A DNA stretch of 64,000 nucleotides, taken from the NCBI GenBank assembly GCA_963728475.1, contig CAVSKL010000003.1, positions 558,001-622,000 on the forward strand, given 5' to 3'. Source of the DNA: CAVSKL01 sp963728475 [NCBI: Candidatus Eiseniibacteriota bacterium] (GTDB taxonomy: Bacteria > Eisenbacteria > RBG-16-71-46 > JABDJR01). This document shows, in pieces, positions 44,222-53,344 of the stretch (positions are counted from its first letter, which is position 1; every line of letters begins with the position of its first letter). A program made the translations under genes and the position numbers. A model generated the notes under the pieces. That model did no database searches. It was not told the DNA's origin and saw nothing but the letters and a program-made list of their open reading frames with translations.

Positions 44222-45067
44222 ATGATGCCACGGTCAATTCATCCCCGGATCCCGCTTCCCGTTGCGCTCCGGCCGGTCGCGGCCGTCCTCGTGCTGCTGG
44301 CCCTCGGATTCGCCGCGGTCCCCGGAGCCCAGGCGGGCTCCATCTTCCTCACCGGCCACGATCCCGACTTCCACGCCAGCCTGGGCACCAACGCGGCCGG
44401 CGCCCGCGCGATCAACAACGCCGCCATCGACTTCATCCGGGACCCCGGTTTCAATCCCTACACGGTCATCGCCCCCAAGTTCCTGTTCGTGGAGTCGAGC
44501 ATCGCCCCTCCCCCCGGCCACACCGTGGGGAAGAACGGGATCGTGGCCAGCGGATACGTCGAGGGCGTCGACTTCGACCATCACGACGCCTCCAGCCTCG
44601 CCGCCGCCCTCAACCAGCTGGGCCAGCCCGGCGGGTACTGCGCGCTGGTCATCGCCTCGGACTTCGGCGGCATCCTCACCCAGGCGGAACTCGACATCCT
44701 GAACGCCCACCAGTCGCAGATCGGAACCTTCCTCAACAGCGGGGGCGGGCTCTACGCGATGTCCGAGGGGAACTCCGGCGCCCATCTCACTCCGTCCGGG
44801 GGGCACTACGCGTTCATCCCCACCGTGGTCTCGGCGGCAAGCGTGGATCAGAGCGAGACCGGGTTCACCGTGACCCCGTTCGGGGCGGGGCTGGGGCTGA
44901 CCGACCCCGACGTGAACGGTAACGCCTCCCACGTGGTCTTCACCTCCATCGCCGGCCTGAGCGTGGTGGATACGGACGCCGCCGGGCGCATCCTGTCCAT
45001 CGCGGGGCGGGAGCAGGTGGTTCCGGTGCGGGCAAGCAGCTGGGGCGGGATCAAGATCCGGTACTGA
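44222..45067 (+). CDS. exported protein of unknown function (amidotransferase-like fold possible)
   Basis: The 281-residue protein has a signal peptide ending near GAQAGS (residue 38). The mature part alternates strands and helices (IFLTGHDPDFHASLG, CALVIASDFGGILTQAELDIL, IGTFLNSGGGLYAMSEG), which resembles a class I glutamine-amidotransferase or ThuA-like fold. No catalytic Cys-His pair is evident. AAAGGAG precedes ATG 44222. It lacks the FlgD-like tail seen on other exported proteins here. The function is unknown. Confidence 0.65.
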   Translation: MMPRSIHPRIPLPVALRPVAAVLVLLALGFAAVPGAQAGSIFLTGHDPDFHASLGTNAAGARAINNAAIDFIRDPGFNPYTVIAPKFLFVESSIAPPPGHTVGKNGIVASGYVEGVDFDHHDASSLAAALNQLGQPGGYCALVIASDFGGILTQAELDILNAHQSQIGTFLNSGGGLYAMSEGNSGAHLTPSGGHYAFIPTVVSAASVDQSETGFTVTPFGAGLGLTDPDVNGNASHVVFTSIAGLSVVDTDAAGRILSIAGREQVVPVRASSWGGIKIRY

Positions 45068-45225
45068 GTGGGCCCGGTGATGGTGCGGGCCGGGGTGCGG
45101 CGCCGAGCGCCGCGCCCCGGGCCCGCCACGCCCTCCGATGGAGCCGCCTGGTCCGGGCGCCCCCGGCTCCGAGCCGGGCGGCCGGAGCCGGTTCCCGTCG
45201 CCTCCGGGGGGAACCCCTCCGGCGC

Positions 45226-46266
45226 CTACTCCCCGGCCGAGCCCTCGGCCGTCACCGGCACGTCCATCCCGGCCCGGCCGAGCACCGCTTCGATCGCCTT
45301 CAACGTCCGCGACCGGCTCTCGCCCGCTTCCATCCGCACCGCCACCCCCTCCTTGCCCAGGGTCCAGCGGGCGGCGAGGCGCGCGTCGTTGAACACCAGG
45401 CCCTGATCGATGTTCCCGCCGTGGTAGCGCGTCTTGTAGGCGGTGAGGAAGGGATCGCCGGGGGGCACCACCGAGACCCCCCGCATCTGGGTCTTGCGGA
45501 CGTGGACCAGCGCTTCCAGGTCCTTGGGCTTGAGGAACGACGGGATCTCCTCGCCCTCCATCAGCGCCTCGTCCACCCGGTGCTTGGCCATGAGCTTGCG
45601 GGCGGCGGCCACGGTGACCCCCAGCCAAGCCGCGAGGTCAGCGGCGTCCACCGGGCCGTAGGAGGTGAGATAACGCCCCACCAGCGAGTGGAACTCGCGC
45701 GCGGGCTCGATGACCTTCTGGAGCCAGTCCTCGGTCCAGACGAACACCGCCTGCTGGCCGTCCCCTTCCTTCCAGACGATGTGTCCGGCCTGGGCCGCCT
45801 CCCTCAGCATGAAGAGCCGGGTGGTGGCGTCGCCGATGGCGTCGCGGAGGGCGTCGCGGGAGATCTCGACCGGACAAAGCCGTTTGAGGAGCCGGAGCCG
45901 GGCGGTGGTGGAGAGGTTGGATCGGGCATCCAGGAAGCGGCGCCAGCGGGGGGCGGTGACCCCGGCCGCGGCGAGATAGACGTCGAGTTCGGGGGTGGGG
46001 AGGATCTGGAGCGCCCCCCGGACTCCCCAGGTCCGGACCAGACCGCGCTTCTCCTGAAGCGACTTCAGAAGCAGGTCGGGGGTGTAGTCGGGAAGCCGCG
46101 CGGCCAGGACCAGATGGGCCTGATCCAGCCGGTCGGAACGGATCCCCCCGAGGGCGCCGACCAGGGCCGCCGGGCCTTTCTTCTTGAGAAAGGCGTCGCC
46201 GAGGAGGCCGGTTTCGAACGCGACGCGGGTGAAGACCTGTTGGGGAGTGACCAGCCGGGCGGGCAC
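45226..46266 (-). CDS. AlkZ-like winged-helix DNA-binding protein (possible DNA glycosylase)
   Basis: The 346-residue protein follows the HTH_42/AlkZ pattern: an N-terminal helical part (RLVTPQQVFTRVAF), then EKRGLVRTWGVRGALQILPTPELDVYL, where the family's stretch upstream of the winged helices lies, then YLTSYGPVDAADLAAWLGV and a last VVPPGDPFLTAYKTRYH block. AlkZ proteins unhook DNA crosslinks or excise alkylated bases; the catalytic QxQ motif is not certain here (GALQIL). GTG 46266 with AAGGAGG four bases upstream is preferred over TTG 46320. Confidence 0.78.
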   Translation of the reverse strand: MPARLVTPQQVFTRVAFETGLLGDAFLKKKGPAALVGALGGIRSDRLDQAHLVLAARLPDYTPDLLLKSLQEKRGLVRTWGVRGALQILPTPELDVYLAAAGVTAPRWRRFLDARSNLSTTARLRLLKRLCPVEISRDALRDAIGDATTRLFMLREAAQAGHIVWKEGDGQQAVFVWTEDWLQKVIEPAREFHSLVGRYLTSYGPVDAADLAAWLGVTVAAARKLMAKHRVDEALMEGEEIPSFLKPKDLEALVHVRKTQMRGVSVVPPGDPFLTAYKTRYHGGNIDQGLVFNDARLAARWTLGKEGVAVRMEAGESRSRTLKAIEAVLGRAGMDVPVTAEGSAGE

Positions 46267-46423
46267 TGCGCCTCCTTCCCTGTCGGCGAACGTCGGGTTC
46301 GCGCCGGGCTCGGATGCCAAAACTCATTCAACGATATGGAGGTACGGTACACGGCGACCGGCCGGTTGGGAATCCCCCAATGCCGCCGGCGCGGGGGGGT
46401 GCAAGCGGATCCTTCTCCTGGAG

Positions 46424-46429
46424 TATATT
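46424..46429 (+). promoter_or_regulatory. candidate -10 box of the phosphofructokinase gene
   Basis: TATATT at this position lies about 50 bases before the TTG start at 46478 in the gap divergent from the AlkZ-like gene. No good -35 is present 16-18 bp upstream. Confidence 0.4.
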
Positions 46430-46477
46430 CAGGGGAACCATGCCCGCCCACCGGGCGGCTTTTCGGAGGCTTTGAGC

Positions 46478-47827
46478 TTGTTTCAAGACACCCACGATCA
46501 TCGCGGCAAGACCCTGGCCATCCTGGTGGGGGGGGGGCCCGCCCCGGGCATCAACGGAGTGATCCGCTCGGTGACCATCCAGGCCATCAATTCCGGGCTC
46601 CGGGTCCTCGGTCTGTACGACGGCTATCAATGGCTGGCGGAGGGCGACTCCAGCCGGCACGTCGAGCTCCGGATCGACGACGTATCCCGGATCCACTACG
46701 ACGGAGGCTCCTTCCTTCGCACCTCCCGCGCCAATCCCGCGGCCAGCGAGGAGCGCCTCGAGGCCACGGTGCGCGCGCTGTCGGAGCTGGGCGTGGACTT
46801 CCTGGTCACCATCGGAGGCGACGACACCGCCACCAGCGCCATGAAGATCGACCGCCTGGCGGGGCCTCAGCTCGAGGTCGCCCACGTGCCGAAGACGATC
46901 GACAACGACCTTCCCCTCCCCGGGCACATGCCGACCTTCGGCTACGAGACGGCGCGGCACTTCGGGGTGGGCATCACCCAGTCGATCATCGTGGACGCGC
47001 AGACCACCACCCGCTGGTACTTCCTGGTCTCCATGGGACGCAAGGCCGGCCACCTGGCCCTGGGAATCGGCAAGGCGGCGGGCGCGACCCTTACCATCAT
47101 CGGCGAGGAGTTCCGGACCGAGAAGATCTCGCTTCAGACCCTCTGCGACATGCTCGAGGGCTCGATCATCAAGCGCATGGCCATGGGGCGGCCGTTCGGG
47201 GTCGCGGTGCTGGCCGAGGGGCTCTCGGAGCGGCTGGACCCCGAGGAACTGGCGAGGCACACCGAGATCGAACGCGACGCCCACGGCAACATCCGCTACT
47301 CCGAGATCGAGCTGGGGCGGATGCTCAAGAACGAGGTCCGCCGCCGCCTGAAGGAACGCGGCATCAACATCACCATCGTGGACAAGGACATCGGCTACGA
47401 GCTCCGCTGCGCCGATCCGATCCCGTTCGACCTGGAGTACACCCAGGATCTGGGGTACGCGGCGGTGCAGTTCCTGCTCTCCGGCGGCACCGGATCGATC
47501 GTGACCATCGATCGCGGGCGGCTCATCCCCATCCCCTTCGGGGAGATGCTGGACGAGCGCACCGGCAAGGCGCGGATCCGCGAGGTGGACGTGGACAGCG
47601 ATTCCTACCGGGTGGCCCGCCACTACATGATCCGGCTCTCCGGGGAGGACTTCGCCGACCCCAAGACCATGGCCCGGCTGGCCACGATCGGAAAGCTCAC
47701 CCCGCAGGAGTTCGAGGCGCGCTTCCACTACCTGATCAACGACCCGCCGGTCCGGGTGGACCCGGGGAGGGCGGCCGCGGGCGGCGAGGAGCGGCAAAAG
47801 TCCAAGGCCGGAGGCGGCCGGGGGTAG
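46478..47827 (+). CDS. pfp: 6-phosphofructokinase, pyrophosphate-dependent type predicted
   Basis: The 449-residue enzyme has the PFK fold from LAILVGGGPAPGINGVIRS to GTGSIVTIDRGRLIPIPF. The phosphoryl-donor residues are of the PPi class: IGGDDT with D115-D116 where ATP enzymes have GGDGS, and PKTIDNDLP with K139 where ATP enzymes have PGTIDND. It would make fructose-1,6-bisphosphate reversibly, using PPi. TTG 46478 is chosen because CGGAGG lies eight bases upstream and no ATG precedes the fold. Length fits group II PFPs better than the 320-residue bacterial ATP-PFK. Confidence 0.88.
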   Translation: MFQDTHDHRGKTLAILVGGGPAPGINGVIRSVTIQAINSGLRVLGLYDGYQWLAEGDSSRHVELRIDDVSRIHYDGGSFLRTSRANPAASEERLEATVRALSELGVDFLVTIGGDDTATSAMKIDRLAGPQLEVAHVPKTIDNDLPLPGHMPTFGYETARHFGVGITQSIIVDAQTTTRWYFLVSMGRKAGHLALGIGKAAGATLTIIGEEFRTEKISLQTLCDMLEGSIIKRMAMGRPFGVAVLAEGLSERLDPEELARHTEIERDAHGNIRYSEIELGRMLKNEVRRRLKERGINITIVDKDIGYELRCADPIPFDLEYTQDLGYAAVQFLLSGGTGSIVTIDRGRLIPIPFGEMLDERTGKARIREVDVDSDSYRVARHYMIRLSGEDFADPKTMARLATIGKLTPQEFEARFHYLINDPPVRVDPGRAAAGGEERQKSKAGGGRG

Positions 47828-47884
47828 CGCCGGGGTTCCCGGTTCGCTTCCGGGGGCGCCGGGGTTCCCGGTTCACTTCCGGGG
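47827..47884. repeat. two tandem copies of a 29-bp unit
   Basis: The block starting GCGCCGGGGTTCCCGGTTC occurs at 47827 and again at 47856 with one base changed (GCTTCC versus ACTTCC). A partial, diverged third copy follows at about 47888. It fills the gap between the phosphofructokinase and GNAT genes. Confidence 0.7.
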
Positions 47885-47952
47885 GTGGCGCCGAGATTGC
47901 AGGTTCACGGCCGGCGGCGCCGTTCGCGCCGCGCGGGAGGATCGATCCGCCG

Positions 47953-48438
47953 GTGATCGTCGTCCGCCCCGGGTCGCCGGAAGACGGCGGCTGGATCCAC
48001 GAGGTCTTGAAGCGCGCCTGGGGCTCCACCCAGCAGGTCACCCGCGGGCGAATCGTGGACGCGTCGGCGCTCCCGGCCCTGGTGGCGTGCCGGGGCAAGG
48101 AGTGCGTGGGGCTCCTCACCTACCGTCCCGATCCGGCGTCGTGGGAAATCGTGACCCTGAACAGCCTCCAGGAGGGAGCCGGGGTGGGCGCCGCGCTGGT
48201 GGCCGCGGTGCGCGACGCCGCTCGCGCCGCCGGGTGCCGGCGGCTCTGGCTCGTCACCTCCAACGACAACCTGGAGGCGCTCCGGTTCTGGCAGAAGCGC
48301 GGCTTCCGCCTGGTCGCGGTCCATTCCGGCGCGGTGGACCGCTCGCGCGAGCTCAAACCGGAGATCCCCCGCGTGGGGAGGCAAGGCATCCCCATCCGGG
48401 ACGAGATCGAGCTGGAGGACGCGCCGCCGGGAGCGTGA
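47953..48438 (+). CDS. GNAT-family N-acetyltransferase
   Basis: The 161-residue protein is a single GNAT domain. The acetyl-CoA loop region reads NSLQEGAGVGAALVAAVRDAA (about residues 74-94), followed by the CRRLWLVTSNDN strand and ALRFWQKRGFRLVAVH, the typical C-terminal part. The substrate is unknown. I use GTG 47953, twelve bases after GGGAGG; no ATG is available before the first strand. It lies between pfp and a secreted protein gene, without a clear operon link. Confidence 0.8.
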   Translation: MIVVRPGSPEDGGWIHEVLKRAWGSTQQVTRGRIVDASALPALVACRGKECVGLLTYRPDPASWEIVTLNSLQEGAGVGAALVAAVRDAARAAGCRRLWLVTSNDNLEALRFWQKRGFRLVAVHSGAVDRSRELKPEIPRVGRQGIPIRDEIELEDAPPGA

Positions 48439-48524
48439 TTCCCCCCCCGGATCGTGGTACTCTCGACCTGCTTCCGATCACGCCGCCTCCCGCCGGCAGG
48501 CTTCCCCGTCCGGGGAGAAGTTCC

Positions 48525-49991
48525 ATGCCGCGCTTTCCGCTTCGCATCCTGCTGTTCGCATTCCTATCGTTTCTACCGGCCGGACCGGGGGCCGGCGCCG
48601 CCGCCGCCGGCGAGCCGCCGCCGGGCCTCCAGTCCGACCCCGCGCTCGCCGCCGGCGGAGCGCTCCTCTATGCGGCCTGGACCGACGGGCGCGATCCCGG
48701 GACCAGCCGCCTCTACTGGACCCGGCTCGCCGCCGGGGTTCCCGACTCCGCCGCCTCGCCGGCCACGCCGGCCGGCTCGAACGAGTTGCACGCCGCCACC
48801 GCCGCCGGCTCCGGGTGGGCGCTGGCGGCGTGGGAGAGCTGGGACGCCGACGGCGGGGTGCGCCTCGCCGCCGCCACCCTCCCCGCGAGCGGGCCGCCCC
48901 GGTTGCTCGATCCGGTCACCGTCACCGCCGGCCTGGGGCCGGTGCACCGCCCCGCCGCCGCCCTCGGCGGCGGGACCGCGATCCTGGTCTGGGAGGACGA
49001 GCGATCCGGGGTCGCGCGCCTCCGCTACGCCCGGTGGGACCGCGACGCCGGGCTTCTCGATCCCGAAGGGACCGCGTTCACCGCCGGTGCCGCCGAACAG
49101 CGATGGGTGTCGGCGGCGGCCGGCGGTTCCGGGTTCCTTGCCGTCTGGTCCGAGGCCCGGCCCGACGGCTCCTGGCGGGTGAAGGCGCAGATCCTGGACG
49201 CCGCCGGGGCGCCGGCGGGGGCGCCGGCGGACCTCTCCGGCCCCCTCGCCTTCGGCCCCGCCACCGGCACCGCCTTCTCCGGCGACCGGTACCTGGCGGT
49301 GTGGCGGGGAGCCGGCGCGGGCGGGGGAGACCTCTACGGCCGGTTCGTGAGCCCGGCCGGCGCGCCCCTCGGTCCGGGCCCGTTCCTTGTCGCGGCCTCG
49401 GCGGACCTTCTCTACTCTCCCCGCCCGGCCGGCTGCCCCGGCGGGTTCGCGCTCCTCTGGACCGCGTCGGGAAGCGCGGGACGGTGCCTTCGCCGCGCGA
49501 CGATGGATACCGCGGGCACGGTCCGGCCGGAGGGGGGGGTCGCTCTCACCGATCCCCTGGACTACGTCGCCGAGGCCTCGGAGGCGGTGCGTGGATCCAC
49601 GGTGACCACGGCGTGGCGGCTCCCGCTGCCCGCCGACGACGACGACCTCATGGCCGCCGCCTTCGCCGCCGGGGACAGCATCGCCGCCCCGGCCGCCGTC
49701 CCGTTCACGGTGGTCCCGGGCCCGGAAGTGAGCGCGGCGCCCGGGATCTCGCCGCCCCCCGCGATCCGGGCGGTTCCCAACCCCTTCCGGACCGGCGTGC
49801 GCCTGGCCGGTGCGTCGATGGGGATCCGGATTTACGACATGTCCGGTCGTCTGATCCGCGCCCTGCCCGCGGCCGGCGAAAGCGGGGTCCGTTGGGACGG
49901 CCGCGACACCCGGGGCCGCCCGGTCCCACCGGGGGTGTATCTGGCGCGCGGCTCCGGAGATGCCGCGGTGCGGCTGGTCCGGCTCCCGTGA
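48525..49991 (+). CDS. secreted repeat protein with FlgD-like sorting domain
   Basis: The 488-residue protein has a signal peptide (through about residue 28) and a series of similar beta-blades containing AAW or AVW motifs: LLYAAWTDGRDPGTSRLYWTR, ALAAWESWDADGGVRLA, AILVWEDERSGVARLRYARW, FLAVWSEARPDGSWRVKAQ and LAVWRGAGAGGGDLY. This suggests a beta-propeller of about six blades. The end is FlgD-like (PNPFRTGV, IYDMSGRLIRAL, WDGRDTRGRPV, GVYLARGS). ATG 48525 has GGGGAGAAG just upstream. No enzyme motif is seen. Confidence 0.8.
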   Translation: MPRFPLRILLFAFLSFLPAGPGAGAAAAGEPPPGLQSDPALAAGGALLYAAWTDGRDPGTSRLYWTRLAAGVPDSAASPATPAGSNELHAATAAGSGWALAAWESWDADGGVRLAAATLPASGPPRLLDPVTVTAGLGPVHRPAAALGGGTAILVWEDERSGVARLRYARWDRDAGLLDPEGTAFTAGAAEQRWVSAAAGGSGFLAVWSEARPDGSWRVKAQILDAAGAPAGAPADLSGPLAFGPATGTAFSGDRYLAVWRGAGAGGGDLYGRFVSPAGAPLGPGPFLVAASADLLYSPRPAGCPGGFALLWTASGSAGRCLRRATMDTAGTVRPEGGVALTDPLDYVAEASEAVRGSTVTTAWRLPLPADDDDLMAAAFAAGDSIAAPAAVPFTVVPGPEVSAAPGISPPPAIRAVPNPFRTGVRLAGASMGIRIYDMSGRLIRALPAAGESGVRWDGRDTRGRPVPPGVYLARGSGDAAVRLVRLP

Positions 49992-50068
49992 CCCGGCCGC
50001 GCCCCTCCGGCCCCCTGCCCTCGCGTGCCTGATCTCACCCCTCCTTCCCGCGCCGGTGAACGGATCGG

Positions 50069-50098
50069 GGCCCCGGCCTCCGCCGGGGCCTCGTTTTT
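50069..50098 (+). terminator. intrinsic terminator after the propeller-like gene
   Basis: GGCCCCGGC (50069-50077) and GCCGGGGCC (50082-50090) form a perfect 9-bp stem with a four-base loop. TCGTTTTTCT follows. Confidence 0.9.
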
Positions 50099-50122
50099 CT
50101 GGAGCCGAAACCCTATTTTGTG

Positions 50123-50128
50123 TACAAT
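50123..50128 (+). promoter_or_regulatory. candidate -10 box of the nuclease-like gene
   Basis: TACAAT lies in a short AT-rich patch directly after the upstream terminator, about 115 bases before ATG 50244. No convincing -35 is present. Confidence 0.45.
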
Positions 50129-50243
50129 TAACCAGTTAGGACCCCGTTCCCCGGGGTTTCGCATTACAAGGATGGCATCCTTTTCCCCCGGTACGGACCT
50201 CGGGCGCGGTTCCGATGGGCGGAGAAGAAAGGTACAAGGACCC

Positions 50244-52244
50244 ATGCGACGTTCCCCCCGTCTCCGGCGCCTTCGGGCCGCTTTCTGCCTTCTGTTTCCG
50301 CTGGCCGCGATCCTCGCCGCCGTTCCCGCGCAGGCGTTCCGGATCGTGGCCTACAACTGCCTCGACTACGACAACCTGGCTTCTACCCGCGATCCCGCCT
50401 TCCGCACCGTGTTGAGCGGCATCTCCAACATCGACGTGCTGGCGGTGGAAGAGATGACCCACCAGTCCTCGATCACCAACTTCCTCAACAACGTCCTGAA
50501 CGTGGTGGAGCCGGGCCAGTGGGCGGCGGCGCCGTACTATGACGACCCCTCCTCCAACTTCAACCCCGGGCTCTTCTACCGCACGTCGGCGGTCACCTTT
50601 GTCTCGAGCGACACCCTGGGGAATACTCCCCGGAGCATTCCCTACTACACGCTCCGGCCCAAGCCCTACACTTCGGGCGAGGCCTCGTTCGTGATCTTCG
50701 TCTGCCACCTGAAGGCCAGCGACACCAGCACCGACGCTCAAACCCGTTACGAGGAGGCGACCCGCATCCGGAACCGGATGAACTCCTTCCCGGCCGGCAC
50801 CAACATGATGGTGGTGGGCGACCTCAACCTCTACACCTCGAGCGAACAGGCCTATCAGAAACTCCTGGGATCCGAGGCCAACAACATCGGGCGGCTCCAG
50901 GACCCCATCAATACCCCGGGGAGCTGGCACAACAGCGCCACCTACGCCCCCATCCACACCCAGAGCACCCGGACGGGGTATCTGAACCCCAACGACGGCG
51001 GCTCCACCGGCGGGATGGACGATCGCTTCGACTTCATCCTGCCCACCTATTCGCTCGCCGATGGGCAGAAGCTGGACCAGCTCTCCTCGACCTATATCTC
51101 GTACGGGAACGACGGGCAGCACTTCAATCTCAACATCAACGACTCGCCGACCAACTCGGCGGTGGGACAGACCATCGCCGACGCGCTCCAGCGGGCTTCG
51201 GACCACCTGCCGGTGCGTCTCGACTTCCAGGTGCCGGCGATCGTGAGCGCCGACGCCTCGCTCACCTTCGGCACCGTGATCGTGGGGGCCACCGCCCAGC
51301 AAACGCTCCACGTGAGCAACGGCGCTTCCGCCCCCGCGGACATCCTGGACTACACGCTGGCCGGGCCCACCGGTTTCACCGCTCCGGGCGGCACCTTCCA
51401 CGCCACCGCCGGCGCCGGAAGCAACGACCATACCGTGACCATGGCCACCGCCTCGGCGGGGGTGAAGAGCGGGAACCTGGCCATCGCCAGCGACGATGTG
51501 GATCATCCGACCACCGACGTCCCCTTGAGCGGCACCGTGTTGCGGCATGCGGTGCCCTCGCTCAGCGCGTTGAGCCCGGTGTCGTCGACGAACCTGGACT
51601 TCGGCGCCCACGACGAGGGCGGCTTCGTCCCCGGGGACGTGGGCGTGGCCAATTACGGTTACGACTCGCTCCAGGCGCTCCTCAACGTCTACGACGCGAG
51701 CATCACCGGCGGCGACGGGCGCTTCTCGGTCTCCGGCGGCTTCACCGCCTCCGACGTGGGGGGGACCGCGGCGGGCTACCAGATCATCTTCGACGACTCC
51801 GGGGCCTCGCGGTCGGCCGACACCACCTACACCGCGACCCTGACCTTCTCCACCCGCGACCAGCAGGGGCTGGCCGGGGCGGCGAACCAGCCGGATCTCA
51901 CCGTGAACCTGAGCGCCACCGTGAACGGAACCGGCCAGACCGGGATCGGGGACGAGCCCCGGCCGGTGGTGACCGCGCTCCGCGCCAACCATCCCAACCC
52001 GTTCCTGGCCGCCACCAGCATCCGGTTCGACCTGGCCCGGAGCACCGTGGTCCGGCTCTCGGTGTTCGACATCCAGGGGCGGCCGGTCCGCACGCTGGTG
52101 AACGGGACCCTGGGCGCCGGATCGCACGACCTGGCCTGGGACGGCCGGACCGGCTCCGGCCGCGCCGCCGGACCCGGGATCTACTTTTACCGCCTCGAGA
52201 CGCCGGAGTACACGGCCACCCAGCGGATGGTCAAGCTCCGCTGA
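50244..52244 (+). CDS. secreted endonuclease/exonuclease/phosphatase-fold protein with FlgD-like sorting domain
   Basis: The 666-residue protein has a signal peptide (through AQA, about residue 33). An EEP-fold domain follows at about 34-340: RIVAYNCLDYDN at the start, VLAVEEM with the metal-binding Glu, VIFVCHLKA, MMVVGDLNLYTSSE (Asp-Asn pair), DDRFDFILP and SDHLPVRLDF with the catalytic His. Two Ig-like sheets (ASH-type, LTFGTVIVGATAQQTLHVSN) follow at about 345-570, then the FlgD-like end. I predict an exported nuclease or phosphodiesterase. ATG 50244 has AAGGA upstream. Confidence 0.87.
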   Translation: MRRSPRLRRLRAAFCLLFPLAAILAAVPAQAFRIVAYNCLDYDNLASTRDPAFRTVLSGISNIDVLAVEEMTHQSSITNFLNNVLNVVEPGQWAAAPYYDDPSSNFNPGLFYRTSAVTFVSSDTLGNTPRSIPYYTLRPKPYTSGEASFVIFVCHLKASDTSTDAQTRYEEATRIRNRMNSFPAGTNMMVVGDLNLYTSSEQAYQKLLGSEANNIGRLQDPINTPGSWHNSATYAPIHTQSTRTGYLNPNDGGSTGGMDDRFDFILPTYSLADGQKLDQLSSTYISYGNDGQHFNLNINDSPTNSAVGQTIADALQRASDHLPVRLDFQVPAIVSADASLTFGTVIVGATAQQTLHVSNGASAPADILDYTLAGPTGFTAPGGTFHATAGAGSNDHTVTMATASAGVKSGNLAIASDDVDHPTTDVPLSGTVLRHAVPSLSALSPVSSTNLDFGAHDEGGFVPGDVGVANYGYDSLQALLNVYDASITGGDGRFSVSGGFTASDVGGTAAGYQIIFDDSGASRSADTTYTATLTFSTRDQQGLAGAANQPDLTVNLSATVNGTGQTGIGDEPRPVVTALRANHPNPFLAATSIRFDLARSTVVRLSVFDIQGRPVRTLVNGTLGAGSHDLAWDGRTGSGRAAGPGIYFYRLETPEYTATQRMVKLR

Positions 52245-52260
52245 GGCAAGCGATTGTGCT

Positions 52261-52292
52261 CTTCCCGCCCGCCCTTCACGGCGGGCGGGAAG
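52261..52292 (+). terminator. hairpin terminator after the nuclease-like gene
   Basis: A perfect 13-bp stem (52261-52273 with 52280-52292) closes a six-base loop 17 bp after the stop codon. Only a short TT follows, so release efficiency is uncertain. Confidence 0.7.
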
Positions 52293-52326
52293 CCTTGCCC
52301 CCGTCCCGTGGTAGCCTTGTAGCCGT

Positions 52327-53325
52327 ATGAACCGCTCTTACGACCGGAACATCAATCCCGGGATCCAGCGCCGGCTCCGGGAGTTCCTCTCCCAGGACGT
52401 GATCCGCGATCTCCACCGCCGAAGCGCGTGGAAGCATTTCGCCCTGGTCGCCCAGCAGGTCGTGCTCCTGGTCGCGATCGCGGTGGTGTGCTACCGCGTC
52501 CCTTCTCCGTGGGTGTGGGTGCCGCTGGCCGCCCTCCAGGGTTTCGTGATCCTCTCCTTCATCATCCTTCTCCACGAGCAGGTGCATAACCTCATCTTCG
52601 CGCGCCGCCGGCCGGGCTGGGAGCGGGCGATGGGGCTCTTCTACGCCCTCCCGAGCGCGATCTCCGCCAGCCAGTTCAAGCGCTGGCACCTGGACCACCA
52701 CAGCGAGCTGGGCACCGAGGACGATGATCCCAAGCGCGCCTACCTCACTCCCAAGCGGGTGGCCCGATGGTACAAGGCGCTCTATCTCACCCCGGCGCTC
52801 TTCGTGATCTATTCCGTGGCCTCGGCCAAGGCGGCACGGCGCTACCCGGCGCCGCTCCGGCGCACGATCGGCCTGGAAAAGGCGGCGGTGATGGGGCTCC
52901 ACCTGGGGTTCGCGGCCTGGCTCTGGATCCAAGGCGGGTTCTGGCTCTGGTTCCGGGTCCACGGAGCGCCGCTCTTCCTCGCCTTTCCGGTGGCGTTCAT
53001 GCTCAACCGCCTGGGCCAGCACTACGCGGTGGATCCGCGCGACCCCGCCAAGTGGGCCACCCTGGTCCGGGGGCACTGGTTCTGGAACTGGATCTTCGTC
53101 TACTCCAACTTCCATCTGGAGCACCACTACCTGGTGGGGGTGCCGTGCTATCACCTCCCCGAGCTCCAGCGGCGGCTGTGGCCGTTCTACGAGAGCATCG
53201 GGGCCCGCCCCCTGGGTTACGGCGAGATCCTCTATCAGTGGTTCGTCAGGAACCGGGTGCCGCACACCAACTGGACCGGGGACGAGGAGGCCGCCGTTCC
53301 CGTCCCCGCGCCCGCCGCCCGCTGA
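52327..53325 (+). CDS. membrane fatty-acid desaturase family protein
   Basis: The 332-residue membrane protein has the three histidine boxes of the di-iron desaturase family: H83-EQVH, H121-LDHH and H263-LEHH, plus an extra His in RLGQHYA. Four or so transmembrane segments sit between them. Members introduce double bonds into acyl chains or modify carotenoids; the substrate cannot be told. ATG 52327 starts it. The next gene, an ABC-F ATPase, begins 19 bp after its stop. Confidence 0.88.
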   Translation: MNRSYDRNINPGIQRRLREFLSQDVIRDLHRRSAWKHFALVAQQVVLLVAIAVVCYRVPSPWVWVPLAALQGFVILSFIILLHEQVHNLIFARRRPGWERAMGLFYALPSAISASQFKRWHLDHHSELGTEDDDPKRAYLTPKRVARWYKALYLTPALFVIYSVASAKAARRYPAPLRRTIGLEKAAVMGLHLGFAAWLWIQGGFWLWFRVHGAPLFLAFPVAFMLNRLGQHYAVDPRDPAKWATLVRGHWFWNWIFVYSNFHLEHHYLVGVPCYHLPELQRRLWPFYESIGARPLGYGEILYQWFVRNRVPHTNWTGDEEAAVPVPAPAAR

Positions 53326-53344
53326 ACCGGCGCCTCTCCCCGTC

